This document shows positions 35,453 to 44,154 of a stretch of DNA of 64,000 nt, one piece after another. Below the pieces are notes generated by a model. It saw only the letters and a list, made by a program, of their open reading frames with translations, did no database searches and was not told the DNA's origin. Origin of the DNA: Achromobacter spanius (lineage in GTDB: Bacteria; Pseudomonadota; Gammaproteobacteria; Burkholderiales; Burkholderiaceae_B). The stretch is from the NCBI RefSeq assembly GCF_003994415.1, contig NZ_CP034689.1, positions 5,580,001 to 5,644,000 on the forward strand, written 5' to 3'. The first letter of the stretch is position 1. Each line of letters opens with the position of its first letter. A program made the translations under genes and the position numbers.

Positions 35453-36382
35453 TCAGTCCGCCGGATGCTTCTTTTCAGTCGTCATAGCCAGTCCAGCCTT
35501 TCGCCATGCTTCTATCCCTCCCACGAGATACCGCGCAGGGATACCCCTTGCGTTGAGCGCCAACGCGATGCTTCGGCTGACTTCGTGGCCATGTACGCAA
35601 TAGACCACGACAGGCCCGGACTTGTCGAAATTGCGCATCCATTCCGTAGGCTGCGCAGGGTCTTGCCACTCAGAGCCCGCAACCCTCTCGCAAGAAAGGG
35701 AAAATACCGCGCGCCGTCGCACGTCCAGAATTGCGATTGCGCCGACCGCCGCTGCTTCGGGTGCTTGGATTTCCATCCCTAAGCTCGCTTCGTCTATCGC
35801 CCGGGCATACCGTGAAGCGACGACACGCCATTGGATTTCGGCCATAAACGAGTCGACGTAGGCAGCTGCCTTCGCACCAAAGTCGATGTGATAGGCGTGC
35901 TCGTACATGTCTAGTGCGAGCAATGTCGAAGCACCAGCCAATAGCTGGGTGTGATCTCCGGCCCAGTGATTGACCAACTTGGCGTCACGCGAGGACCACG
36001 CGAGGATCGCCCAACCGGATCCCCCACTCATCGCTCTTGCTAGAGAGGTGAATTCAGCGCTCCACTGATCGACAGACCCAAAATCGCGCTCCAATGCGAC
36101 GGAAAGCCCTCCTGCGGGGAGTACCCCATCACCTCCTAGAACTTCAAAGTAGGCCTCGTGCAGAAACACGGAGTTAGCTGCGAGCAACTCCTCTCGCTTG
36201 GCGCCCACGAGCGAAAAGGCCGGCGTTGATTCCCAACGCGACTCCTCCATTTTTTTCCTAATAGCGTTCAATCGTGCCAGCGCGCCCAGGTAGTTGTTGT
36301 CATAGTGGCTGCGCACAAGCTTTCCACTCAGCCCAGAGATCCGTTCTGAATCCACGAGGAGCGGCTTTGCCATCAGTTCCAT
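35453..36382 (-). CDS. Fe/Mn superoxide dismutase fused to a rhodanese domain (ChrC-like)
   Basis: This 309-residue fusion has residues 1-~200 as an iron/manganese superoxide dismutase, with metal ligands in VRSHYDNNYLG, FLHEAYFEVL and ALDMYEHAYHIDFG. Residues ~210-309 are a rhodanese-like domain (AIAILDVRRRAVF, VVVYCVHGHEVSRSIALALN) with a complete cysteine active loop CVHGHEVS. It is the last gene of the leftward chromate operon. Superoxide dismutases accompany chrBA in known chromate operons (chrC) and would deal with oxygen radicals from Cr(VI) reduction. The fused rhodanese is unusual and may handle sulfur species. The ATG at 36382 follows AAGGAGAG. Confidence 0.85.
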   Translation of the reverse strand: MELMAKPLLVDSERISGLSGKLVRSHYDNNYLGALARLNAIRKKMEESRWESTPAFSLVGAKREELLAANSVFLHEAYFEVLGGDGVLPAGGLSVALERDFGSVDQWSAEFTSLARAMSGGSGWAILAWSSRDAKLVNHWAGDHTQLLAGASTLLALDMYEHAYHIDFGAKAAAYVDSFMAEIQWRVVASRYARAIDEASLGMEIQAPEAAAVGAIAILDVRRRAVFSLSCERVAGSEWQDPAQPTEWMRNFDKSGPVVVYCVHGHEVSRSIALALNARGIPARYLVGGIEAWRKAGLAMTTEKKHPAD

Positions 36383-36415
36383 GATGACTCTCCTTTTGCT
36401 ATTGCGCCTAACACG

Positions 36416-36886
36416 TTAGGCCGCTCTACCACTCTCGGACGCATAGTTCCAAGTGTGTGTTTCGCCGCGCGCGTGGCGGCACCAAGCGTACAATGCGTCG
36501 TAGACCACCATGCCGTGTTCGAGCATCTGATGGTCGTCAGGGAAATTCCGAGACAGCCCGAGCGATACGGCCAGAAGACCGGCGCATTGGGGCGCAAGAT
36601 CCAATCTGTCGGTATCCGCCCCGCGTACGATCACCGCCAAGTCCTTAAGACTTGCGTCGTGCAGTTCGTATTTATCCAGGAATGTGTCAAAGCTGCATCG
36701 CTCCCCGACGTGCGTCAGGGTCACTCCTGGGATGTCGTACGGCACAGCTCCCGTTGCTTCGGCCTCGCTCAGCACGCGGTCGGCCGAGACATACAGGAAC
36801 TCGGGTTCTTTATCGATGTACCGGCTAATCAGCCAAGGACAGGCTATACGGTCAATCTTCGGATGCTCCCGCGTAATCCATTTCAT
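36416..36886 (-). CDS. ChrB C-terminal-domain protein
   Basis: This 156-residue protein corresponds to the C-terminal chromate-resistance domain of ChrB (REHPKIDRIACPWLISRYID, VTLTHVGERCSFDTF, VRGADTDRLDLAPQCAGLLA) without the N-terminal regulatory part. It lies between chrA and the dismutase gene, in the same operon, 9 bases after chrA. A role in chromate sensing or detoxification is inferred from context, and its biochemical activity is not established. Confidence 0.82.
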   Translation of the reverse strand: MKWITREHPKIDRIACPWLISRYIDKEPEFLYVSADRVLSEAEATGAVPYDIPGVTLTHVGERCSFDTFLDKYELHDASLKDLAVIVRGADTDRLDLAPQCAGLLAVSLGLSRNFPDDHQMLEHGMVVYDALYAWCRHARGETHTWNYASESGRAA

Positions 36887-36895
36887 GGCACCACC

Positions 36896-38275
36896 TCATA
36901 GGGTGAGTTTCAGGATAAGGCCAATGACGGCGCAAGCCGCAATGACCTCGATCACACCGCGTTTGAACTTAAACAGCGCGATGGCGGCGCCCAGCGCGAT
37001 CAACGCCGAGCCCAGTTCAAAGCGTCCTGCCAAGCCCTCCGGCCACAGGACGTGATAGCCAAAAAACACCGCCAGATTGAGAATGACGCCGACAACCGCC
37101 GCGGTGATCGCAGTAAGTGGCGCGGTGAACTTCAGGTCTTCTTTTGTCGCCTCAACCAGAGGGCCGCCGGTCAGAATGAATAGGAACGACGGTAAGAAGG
37201 TGAACCAGGTGACGATCGTCGCAGCCAGCGCGCCAGCCAGGAATAGCGTCTCCGGGCCCAATAGCGCTTTGGCGTACCCGCCGACGAATCCAACAAAAGC
37301 AACCACCATGATGAGCGGGCCAGGTGTGGTCTCTCCCAGCGCCAGGCCGTCGATCATCTGGATCGGCGTGAGCCACGCATAGGTGTCCACAGCACCTTGA
37401 TAGATGTACGGCAGCACTGCGTAAGCGCCGCCGAAAGTAAGGAAAGCAGCTTTCGTGAAGAACCAGCCCATCTGCGTATATGCACCATGCCAACCGTAGA
37501 CAGCGGTCAGTACACCCATGGGCGCGCCCCACATCAATGCACCTATTCCTACGATGGCCGCCAACCGCGGCCAACGAAACTTGGCATGGCTGGGCGTGGG
37601 GGTGTCATCATCAATCAACGCGGGGCCGAAACCTGAGGCGCCTGAGCCATGCCGCGCGCCGGTACGAAAGTACTCGGGCCATTTCTTGCCGCCTACGAAG
37701 CCGACCAATGCCGCCACTGCGACGATCAGCGGGAATGGCACGTTCGCAGCGAAGATGGCCACGAAAGCCGCCGCAGCGATGCTCCAAAGAACGGGATTTT
37801 TCAGTGCGCGCGAGCCGATCCGGTGCGCCGCGTGCAGGACGATGGCCGTGACGGCTGGCTTGATTCCATAGAACAGTCCAGCGATGACGGGAACGTCGCC
37901 CCAAGCCACATATACCCATGACAATCCGATCAGAATGAATAGCGAGGGAAGCACGAAAAGGCCCCCTGCAACTACTCCACCCCAGGTCCGGTGCAGCAGC
38001 CATCCGATATAGGTGGCCAACTGCTGGGCTTCTGGACCGGGCAACAACATGCAGTAGTTCAGCGCGTGCAGAAACCGGCGCTCGCTGATCCAACGACGCC
38101 GCTCCACCAGTTCGGTGTGCATGATGGCGATTTGCCCAGCGGGCCCGCCAAAGCTGATGAAGCCTAATTTCAACCAGAACCAAAGGGCCTGACGAAAGCT
38201 CACGGGCTGTGGCGCTTCCAGGGGAACCGAGCTTTCCAAAGGTGGCGTCCCTGCCTCTTGCAATCGGCTACTCAT
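36896..38275 (-). CDS. chrA: chromate transporter ChrA
   Basis: This ~459-residue protein of the CHR superfamily, long form, has two homologous halves of hydrophobic helices. Family motifs are LGFISFGGPAGQIAIMHTEL and LHALNYCMLLPGPEAQQLA in the first half. AFLTFGGAYAVLPYI and LGETTPGPLIMVVAFVGF occupy the equivalent position in the second. It exports chromate from the cytoplasm. The ATG at 38275 overlaps the chrB stop by eight bases, so expression is coupled to the regulator. Confidence 0.93.
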   Translation of the reverse strand: MSSRLQEAGTPPLESSVPLEAPQPVSFRQALWFWLKLGFISFGGPAGQIAIMHTELVERRRWISERRFLHALNYCMLLPGPEAQQLATYIGWLLHRTWGGVVAGGLFVLPSLFILIGLSWVYVAWGDVPVIAGLFYGIKPAVTAIVLHAAHRIGSRALKNPVLWSIAAAAFVAIFAANVPFPLIVAVAALVGFVGGKKWPEYFRTGARHGSGASGFGPALIDDDTPTPSHAKFRWPRLAAIVGIGALMWGAPMGVLTAVYGWHGAYTQMGWFFTKAAFLTFGGAYAVLPYIYQGAVDTYAWLTPIQMIDGLALGETTPGPLIMVVAFVGFVGGYAKALLGPETLFLAGALAATIVTWFTFLPSFLFILTGGPLVEATKEDLKFTAPLTAITAAVVGVILNLAVFFGYHVLWPEGLAGRFELGSALIALGAAIALFKFKRGVIEVIAACAVIGLILKLTL

Positions 38276-39209
38276 TTCCTGCCCCCTTTGCAAAGCTGGC
38301 CGCCAAGCCGTCAAAAATGCCACTGGCTAAGGCAAACAACTGGTCGTCATCAGTGATCGTCTCGCGCAAGCCAGCCAAGACCTGCTCCACGCCTGCAGCT
38401 TCCGCGGGTTGCACGCCACCAACGTCCAGGTAATGAATGATCGATCCCAACCGGTCCAGCGCCGGACTTTGCAAGCCAAACGCAGCCAAGAGCGTCTCGA
38501 ACGTCACCTTGACGCCGACATGGGAAAAGGTCGCGCCATCAAAGTCGAAGCTCAGTGCGTCGTCCGGACAATCCGCCGGCGATTGAAGCCATAGAAAACG
38601 GGCGTCCGGGTCGATGAACCTCCGAATCAGCCAGGCGCTAGCCAACCGATCCACCCACGGGCGCGCCCGCGTGGCCCAGTGGCGGCCCCGGTATTCAGCG
38701 GCCGACAAGCGAGGAATTGCCCCGTCCGCCGGATGGGGCTCGTCGGGCGACAGCGCACGATTCGCGCCCTCTTCCAACTCTTTCAGCGCGGCATCCGCCT
38801 GCCGCTGGGCTTCCGCAGGGAAAAAGTCGATGGCCGCAATCTGAACGAACCGTTTGCGCAGCTTGCGGGTTTGCTTGAGCGTGTCCATAGCGCTGTCGGG
38901 CGTCAACAAGCCATGCACTTGCGCGGCCTCCTTCATCAGCTCGGCATAGTCCGCCGAGCGGTCGAAAAGCGCCTGATACTCGCTTTCCTCATCAACATCC
39001 ATCGTTGTTTGAAGCAGATGGGCCGTGCCCCCGTTGTCTCGCACTTCGCGCCCTATGGTGGCCAAGGTGTCGTCGCCGTCCTGCCCAGGCAGAAGGTAGA
39101 CACCGTCGCGCAAAACAGCGGCGCCACATGCCTTCAAGGCGCGCCAGGCGCGCATGCGCGCCGTAGCGTTTTCGGTAGGCAAGGAGAGGACGAGAGTTAG
39201 CCAGTTCAT
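38268..39209 (-). CDS. chrB: chromate-sensing regulator ChrB
   Basis: This 313-residue ChrB has an N-terminal regulatory part (LVLSLPTENATARMRAWRAL) and a C-terminal chromate-resistance domain (VDRLASAWLIRRFIDPDARF, TFSHVGVKVTFETLLAAFGL). ChrB represses or activates chrA in response to chromate. It is the first gene of the leftward operon chrB-chrA-chrB-like-SOD/rhodanese. The ATG at 39209 was chosen over an in-frame start 15 bases upstream. Confidence 0.9.
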   Translation of the reverse strand: MNWLTLVLSLPTENATARMRAWRALKACGAAVLRDGVYLLPGQDGDDTLATIGREVRDNGGTAHLLQTTMDVDEESEYQALFDRSADYAELMKEAAQVHGLLTPDSAMDTLKQTRKLRKRFVQIAAIDFFPAEAQRQADAALKELEEGANRALSPDEPHPADGAIPRLSAAEYRGRHWATRARPWVDRLASAWLIRRFIDPDARFLWLQSPADCPDDALSFDFDGATFSHVGVKVTFETLLAAFGLQSPALDRLGSIIHYLDVGGVQPAEAAGVEQVLAGLRETITDDDQLFALASGIFDGLAASFAKGAGNE

Positions 39210-39241
39210 GAGCAAAGCGTACAACTAAGAAGTTATAAACG

Positions 39242-39255
39242 CTACATAAATGTAG
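39242..39255. promoter_or_regulatory. palindrome in the chrB promoter region
   Basis: CTACATAAATGTAG is a perfect inverted repeat (CTACAT/ATGTAG) about 33 bases upstream of the chrB start. It is a candidate operator for ChrB. No binding evidence can be taken from sequence alone. Confidence 0.45.
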
Positions 39256-39328
39256 AAACATCAACACAAAAAATATTCGTGCGCCGATGCAACAGTTCCC
39301 TCGTATTAGTCATGGTTTTTGCCTTCAT

Positions 39329-39345
39329 ATCCTCCCTAGGGGGAT
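39329..39345. promoter_or_regulatory. GC-tract palindrome upstream of the nickel-responsive regulator
   Basis: ATCCTCCCTAGGGGGAT is a near-perfect 17-bp palindrome ending 12 bases before the regulator start. CsoR/RcnR-family repressors bind G/C-tract inverted repeats of this kind, so it is the likely autoregulatory operator. Confidence 0.6.
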
Positions 39346-39356
39346 ACTATCGGTGC

Positions 39357-39635
39357 ATGACGACATCGACTCCTCACCACCACCATGACGCCATCGCGAA
39401 GCGACTCAAGCGCGCCGATGGCCACTTGCGGAGCATCTTGCAGATGATGGAAGAGCATCGTCCCTGCCTGGACCTTGCCCAGCAGTTGCACGCGGTCGAA
39501 AAGGCGATATCCCAGGCCAAGAAAATTCTCATTCAAGACCACATTGACCATTGCCTGGAAGATGCGGTGGGCGAACTCAACGACGAACGTCGGCGCACCA
39601 TCGACGAGTTCAAAAAAATCACGAAATACCTCTAG
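39357..39635 (+). CDS. CsoR/RcnR-family metal-responsive repressor (NcrB/NreA-like)
   Basis: This 92-residue all-helical DUF156 protein starts at the ATG at 39357. The family signature is seen in RLKRADGHLRSILQMMEE, then CLDLAQQLHAVEKAI and LIQDHIDHCLEDA, with a His-rich N-terminus (TPHHHHDA). Conserved Cys and His residues form the metal site. It is followed 11 bases later by the RcnA-like exporter gene, so it is probably a nickel/cobalt-released repressor of the ncr/nre-type operon. A close paralogue is encoded at 52974-53261. Confidence 0.88.
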   Translation: MTTSTPHHHHDAIAKRLKRADGHLRSILQMMEEHRPCLDLAQQLHAVEKAISQAKKILIQDHIDHCLEDAVGELNDERRRTIDEFKKITKYL

Positions 39636-39646
39636 CGGAAGCAACC

Positions 39647-40798
39647 ATGCTGTCATTCTCCGACCTCCTCGCGCAGGGCGCCTCTCACGCGTGGCTGTTC
39701 ATTCCGAGCGCCATACTGCTTGGTGCGTTGCACGGCCTTGAGCCCGGGCATTCCAAAACGATGATGGCGGCGTTCATCGTCGCAATACGAGGAACGGTTG
39801 ACCAAGCCGTGTTGCTTGGGGTCACAGCAACCATCTCGCACACCTTGATCGTGTGGGGAATCGGGCTTGGCGGGATGTACTTGTGGCAGGGTGTAGACGC
39901 CGAAGGCCTGGAACCCTACTTCCAGCTGGCATCGGGGTTGATCATCGTGCTGATTGCCGCCTGGATGTTCTGGCGCACTTGGCGCGAACAACACGCGAAC
40001 GATCCGCACGACCACGATCATCGTCATTCGCACGAGGCGCATGCTCACGGCGAAGCGCATCGGGAAATCGACACGGGCCATGGCCGGGTAGTTTTAGAGG
40101 TCTTCGAAAACCGAGTCCCACCGCGTTGGCGTTTGCGGACACTCAATGGGCAAGCGTGGCGCGCCGCCGACGTCAACGTCTCCATAGAACGTCCGGATGG
40201 CTCGGTACAGAGTTTTGCTTTTGTCGATCGTGGCGGATACCTGGAGTCCGTCGACGAGATTCCGGAACCCCATCAGTTCATGGCGCGGTTGACCTTGAGC
40301 CACGGACATCATGCGCACAGCTATGACGTTGCCTTTGTCGAAAACGATGCCCATCAGCACGACCACATTCACGAGGAGCTCCGTGGGTTGGACGTGTCAG
40401 GAGAAGGCTTTCAAGACGCTCACCAATTGGCGCATGCGAACGACATCCGGCGTCGCTTTGCGGACAAGAACGTCACCAACTGGCAGATCGCGCTGTTCGG
40501 ACTGACGGGCGGGCTCATTCCCTGTCCTGCCGCAATCACCGTGCTGTTGCTGTGCCTGCAACTCAAGGAATTCACGTTGGGCGCAGTTCTCGTGCTGTGT
40601 TTTTCCATCGGTTTGGCGATCACGCTGGTCACGGTCGGCGCCGTTGCGGCCTTGAGCGTACGGCATGCGACAAAACGGTACAGCTGGTTCTCCACAGTGG
40701 CGCGTCGTGCCCCGTATCTCTCCAGCCTATTGATCATCGCCGTCGGCATCTATGTGGGGTTGAACGGTTGGATCGGCATGCGCGCCTTGCATGCGTAG
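39647..40798 (+). CDS. RcnA/NicO-family nickel/cobalt efflux protein
   Basis: This 383-residue NicO-superfamily permease has the first-helix motif LLGALHGLEPGHSKTMMAAF, with the H-x4-D/E-H-like metal signature. A long His-rich loop follows (DPHDHDHRHSHEAHAHGEAH). The C-terminal helices include GGLIPCPAAITVLLLCL. An additional soluble segment (about residues 140-240) sits in the loop, making it longer than E. coli RcnA, as in NcrC-type proteins. It exports Ni(II) and Co(II). It is the second gene of the nickel operon. Confidence 0.88.
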   Translation: MLSFSDLLAQGASHAWLFIPSAILLGALHGLEPGHSKTMMAAFIVAIRGTVDQAVLLGVTATISHTLIVWGIGLGGMYLWQGVDAEGLEPYFQLASGLIIVLIAAWMFWRTWREQHANDPHDHDHRHSHEAHAHGEAHREIDTGHGRVVLEVFENRVPPRWRLRTLNGQAWRAADVNVSIERPDGSVQSFAFVDRGGYLESVDEIPEPHQFMARLTLSHGHHAHSYDVAFVENDAHQHDHIHEELRGLDVSGEGFQDAHQLAHANDIRRRFADKNVTNWQIALFGLTGGLIPCPAAITVLLLCLQLKEFTLGAVLVLCFSIGLAITLVTVGAVAALSVRHATKRYSWFSTVARRAPYLSSLLIIAVGIYVGLNGWIGMRALHA

Positions 40799-40822
40799 GA
40801 TTAACTGAATCAAGGAACAAGA

Positions 40823-42145
40823 ATGCTAAGTATCCTTGCCAACAGAACGTATCGCCACTTGTTCACCGCGCAAGTGGTTGCATTGGTAGGCACCGGCCTC
40901 GCCACGGTCGCTCTCGGTCTACTGGCCTACGATCTTGCGGGCGCCAGCGCTGGCGAGGTGCTGGGCACCGCACTGGCAATCAAGATGCTGGCCTACATCG
41001 GCGTCGCGCCTATCGCGGCTGCCTTCGCTGAGCGCCTGCCCAGACGAGCCATGTTGGTCGCCTTGGATCTTGTACGCGCACTCGTCGCGCTGACGCTTCC
41101 CTTTGTCACGCAAACGTGGCAGATCTATATCCTCATATTTCTGCTCCAATCCGCGTCTGCGGCATTCACGCCGACTTTCCAAGCCACCATCCCGGACGTG
41201 TTGCCAAAAGAGGCAGACTACACACGGGCGCTTTCGCTTTCCCGGCTAGCGTATGACCTGGAGAGTGTCGCCAGCCCAATGTTGGCGGCACTCCTGCTGA
41301 CTGTCGTGAGCTTTCACAGCCTGTTTTGGGGCACCATGGTGGGTTTCCTGGCCTCGGCCGCACTTGTGGTTTCGGTCGTGCTGCCAAAAGCGAAAACCCC
41401 TCCTCCCCGCGGCATATACGAACGGACAACGCGCGGCTTGCGCATTTATCTGGCCACCCCGCGTCTTCGCGGCCTTCTGGCACTGAACGTGGCCGTCGCT
41501 GCCGCCAGCTCAATGGTGATCGTCAACACTGTGGTGCTCGTGCAAGGGCGCTATGGACTCACGCAACACGCAACTGCGTGGGCGCTCGCGGCGTTTGGCG
41601 CCGGCTCCATGGTGGCGGCTTTAACGCTTCCAGGCATTCTGGAGCGCGTCCCCGACAGGCGTGCCATGTTGGCGGGTGCCGCCGTCCTGGCAGTTGGCTT
41701 ATTGGGCGGCATGGCCGTGACGTCATATGGGGGGCTGTTGCCCTTGTGGGTAGCGTTGGGGCTAGGCTACTCCCTGGCTCAGACGCCGTCCGGCCGGTTG
41801 CTACGGCGTTCAGCCCATCAAGAGGATCGCCCTGCGCTTTTTGCAGCACAGTTCGCGTTGTCGCACGCCTGCTGGCTTGTCACATATCCGCTTGCGGGTT
41901 GGCTAAGTGCCAACGCCAGCGCTCGCACAACATTCCTCATCATGGGCGGTGTTGCGTGCGCAGCCGTTGCCGTGGCGGCGGCAATCTGGCCATCGCACGA
42001 TCCGGACCGGGTCAAACACCAGCATCCAGACCTCGATCCAGGTCATCCGCACCTTACGGTCGACGAACATGGAGCGACCGAAGATCATTCGCATGAATAC
42101 ATCGTGGACGATGATCACCGCCGGTGGCCTGACCGACCCAAGTAG
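40823..42145 (+). CDS. NreB/NcrA-like MFS nickel exporter
   Basis: This 440-residue, 12-helix MFS protein has a family helix 1 start (LANRTYRHLFTAQVVALVGT) and the loop motif AFAERLPRRAMLV. Its C-terminus is rich in His and Asp (KHQHPDLDPGHPH, TEDHSHEYIVDDDH), the hallmark of NreB-type nickel exporters. It follows the RcnA-like gene by 24 bases. Together with the regulator the set matches ncrABC/nreAB nickel-resistance operons. Confidence 0.88.
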   Translation: MLSILANRTYRHLFTAQVVALVGTGLATVALGLLAYDLAGASAGEVLGTALAIKMLAYIGVAPIAAAFAERLPRRAMLVALDLVRALVALTLPFVTQTWQIYILIFLLQSASAAFTPTFQATIPDVLPKEADYTRALSLSRLAYDLESVASPMLAALLLTVVSFHSLFWGTMVGFLASAALVVSVVLPKAKTPPPRGIYERTTRGLRIYLATPRLRGLLALNVAVAAASSMVIVNTVVLVQGRYGLTQHATAWALAAFGAGSMVAALTLPGILERVPDRRAMLAGAAVLAVGLLGGMAVTSYGGLLPLWVALGLGYSLAQTPSGRLLRRSAHQEDRPALFAAQFALSHACWLVTYPLAGWLSANASARTTFLIMGGVACAAVAVAAAIWPSHDPDRVKHQHPDLDPGHPHLTVDEHGATEDHSHEYIVDDDHRRWPDRPK

Positions 42146-42251
42146 CGATAGCGACTTTGCCGCCGATTTCGGTTTTCGTATCTTTTCTATACAAACATGA
42201 TTAAATGTTAATCGCCGTCCATAAGGGACTGGTCTAGAGAGGAGATCGATT

Positions 42252-42377
42252 ATGAAGAAGCTCGCTTTGGCTGTTATCGCTATGCTGGTCTCGGTATCCG
42301 CGTTGGCACATAGCGGCGGCACCGATAAGAATGGTTGCCACCGAGACAACAAAAATGGCGGCTCGCACTGCCATTGA
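42252..42377 (+). CDS. 41-residue secreted YHYH-type peptide
   Basis: ATG 42252 to TGA 42377 encodes a signal peptide (KKLALAVIAMLVSVSALA) followed by a short mature part HSGGTDKNGCHRDNKNGG and SHCH. The Cys/His spacing is that of small YHYH-domain proteins, probably metal binding in the periplasm. It follows the nickel exporter gene and has GGAG upstream. Confidence 0.65.
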   Translation: MKKLALAVIAMLVSVSALAHSGGTDKNGCHRDNKNGGSHCH

Positions 42378-42455
42378 AACCTTGAAAGGCCCGGGGACGG
42401 CGACCATGCTGCCCCCGGGGAGGGGCGGGATAGGCCCCCGTTTCGGGACCCAATC

Positions 42456-42471
42456 CTTACGAAATTGTAAG
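42456..42471. promoter_or_regulatory. inverted repeat upstream of the RND operon
   Basis: CTTACGAAATTGTAAG is a perfect CTTAC-N6-GTAAG repeat about 100 bases before the first gene of the RND cluster. OmpR-type metal regulators (CzcR/CopR/CusR) bind similar spaced repeats, so it is a candidate site for the response regulator encoded at 50556-51248. Confidence 0.45.
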
Positions 42472-42570
42472 TTGACCCCATCCCCCCCGCTAGGATACGA
42501 TCTGTACCAGATCTAACCCGATTTTCGGCCTACAGCGTTAGACGAATCTCGGAGTACCGCTTCCCGTTCT

Positions 42571-42930
42571 ATGCCCCTTCCCATCAAAAAGGCCGTTTCA
42601 TTACTGCTGTTTGCCGCAATGCTGGCGAGCACGGTACTGCTCGGCTGGGGAACAGGTTGGGTCGCTCATAGCGACAGTCATGGAGAGACTCTTGTGGTCT
42701 CGGACGCCGAGCGTCATGCCGGCGACGAGGCGGCGCCGGGTCAGCTTACCGACACGCAGCATCAGCTTCTACATGAAGCGTCTCACCATCCCTTTGGCCT
42801 TGTGCCAGCAGTTGCACAAACGCTTCTTCTACCCCACCTAACGGCGCACCCTTCTCTGGCACGACCCCAGGTGCCAAGCTTGGCCATTGCGCCGCCGCTG
42901 CGTCCTCCTCGCAGCGCACTCCCCCTCTGA
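42571..42930 (+). CDS. small His-containing periplasmic protein (CzcI-like)
   Basis: This 119-residue protein has an N-terminal signal or membrane helix (AVSLLLFAAMLASTVLLGW) and several His-rich patches (AHSDSHGE, TQHQLLHEASHHP). It ends with PPLRPPRSALPL, a tail similar to that of the protein encoded at 55795-56190. Such proteins precede czc-type efflux operons (CzcI group). The precise role is unknown and may be metal sensing or regulation. Confidence 0.6.
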   Translation: MPLPIKKAVSLLLFAAMLASTVLLGWGTGWVAHSDSHGETLVVSDAERHAGDEAAPGQLTDTQHQLLHEASHHPFGLVPAVAQTLLLPHLTAHPSLARPQVPSLAIAPPLRPPRSALPL

Positions 42931-43026
42931 TTTTCATGCCCGCAAAGGGCTGATTGTTCAATTCGCTCGCGGCGACAAGAAGCCGCGCGAGCGTTGCTGC
43001 GCCTGTCTGGCGCCTTAGAGAGTCTC

Positions 43027-44154
43027 ATGAAAAACCTATCGGCCACGGCGCGCTGCCGCGCTCGCTTGTGCCTTGTCGGCTGCCTGTTCGTGTATTCGGC
43101 CGCATTCGCGGCAGATCGACCGGCCGCTTTTGTTGTCGCGGACGACCAGATTGCCGCACTCGGGATCACGTTATTGCCGTTGTCCTCGGCTTCACCGCAG
43201 GTTAAGACGGCTTATCCCGCTAAAGTCGTGATGCCGCCGAATGCCGACCGGGTCATCAGTTCGCCAGTTTCAGGTCTGCTTACACAGATCCTCGCCCTGC
43301 CCGGCCAAGCGGTAGACGAAGGAACGCCGCTCCTCACCGTCGCGAGCAGCGAATACGGCCAACTGCAGCTCGACATGATCCAGAACCAGGCCAAGACGTC
43401 GCTCGCGCGCCAGAATTTCCAGCGCGAACGTAGCCTGTATGCCGAGGGCATCATTCCGCAACGACGGGTGCAGGAAGCTAACGCCGCCCTTCGTGAGGCA
43501 GAGGCGGCTCTGCTTCAAGCTCAGGCTGCATTGCGCTTGACTGGCATGACAGTGTCCGAGATACAAAGCCTTGAGAAATCGGCCGCGCCCCAATCCACGT
43601 TGACGGTCCGCGCCGGCCACAAGGGCGTAGTCAACGCGATCACCGCGCGTCCGGGCCAACGGATCGACACGACATCGCCCCTTGCAGAAATCTCCAGCAC
43701 CGAAACCCTTTGGCTGCAGATTCAAGTACCAGCGACGGAGCTCGTGTCGTGGACGGAAGGTTCACAAGTGACCGTCCAAGGGCGTGAAGTAACGGCCCGC
43801 CTTATCAGCAGCGCAGCAATCGTAGACGCCGGGTCGCAGACCGTTACCGTGCGCGCTGAAGTGGAAAAATCGGCCACGCCCCTACGCCCTGGCGAGATCC
43901 TGAGCGCGGAGCTTGCATCGAGCGAAGGACCGAAAGGATGGAGTATTCCACTTGCTGGCATCGCGCATGACGGAAAGAACGCCTATGTCTTTGTTCGAAG
44001 CAAGGACGGCTTTGAAGCTCGCCCAGTCCAATTGCTGGCCAGCGCGGGGAACGTTACGCGAGTGTCCGGTGCCCTGAAGGATGGCGATCAGATAGCGACA
44101 GCAGGCGTCGTCGCCTTGAAGGGCGCTTGGTTGAAGAACGGGGAGAAGGAGTGA
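43027..44154 (+). CDS. HME-RND periplasmic adaptor (CzcB-like)
   Basis: This 375-residue membrane fusion protein has a signal peptide ending near AAFAAD. The lipoyl halves are ISSPVSGLLTQILALPGQAV and VRAGHKGVVNAITARPGQRI around a coiled-coil hairpin (about residues 110-185), followed by a beta-barrel domain. It links the inner-membrane pump to the outer-membrane channel. The stop codon overlaps the start of the pump gene (TGATG). Confidence 0.9.
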   Translation: MKNLSATARCRARLCLVGCLFVYSAAFAADRPAAFVVADDQIAALGITLLPLSSASPQVKTAYPAKVVMPPNADRVISSPVSGLLTQILALPGQAVDEGTPLLTVASSEYGQLQLDMIQNQAKTSLARQNFQRERSLYAEGIIPQRRVQEANAALREAEAALLQAQAALRLTGMTVSEIQSLEKSAAPQSTLTVRAGHKGVVNAITARPGQRIDTTSPLAEISSTETLWLQIQVPATELVSWTEGSQVTVQGREVTARLISSAAIVDAGSQTVTVRAEVEKSATPLRPGEILSAELASSEGPKGWSIPLAGIAHDGKNAYVFVRSKDGFEARPVQLLASAGNVTRVSGALKDGDQIATAGVVALKGAWLKNGEKE

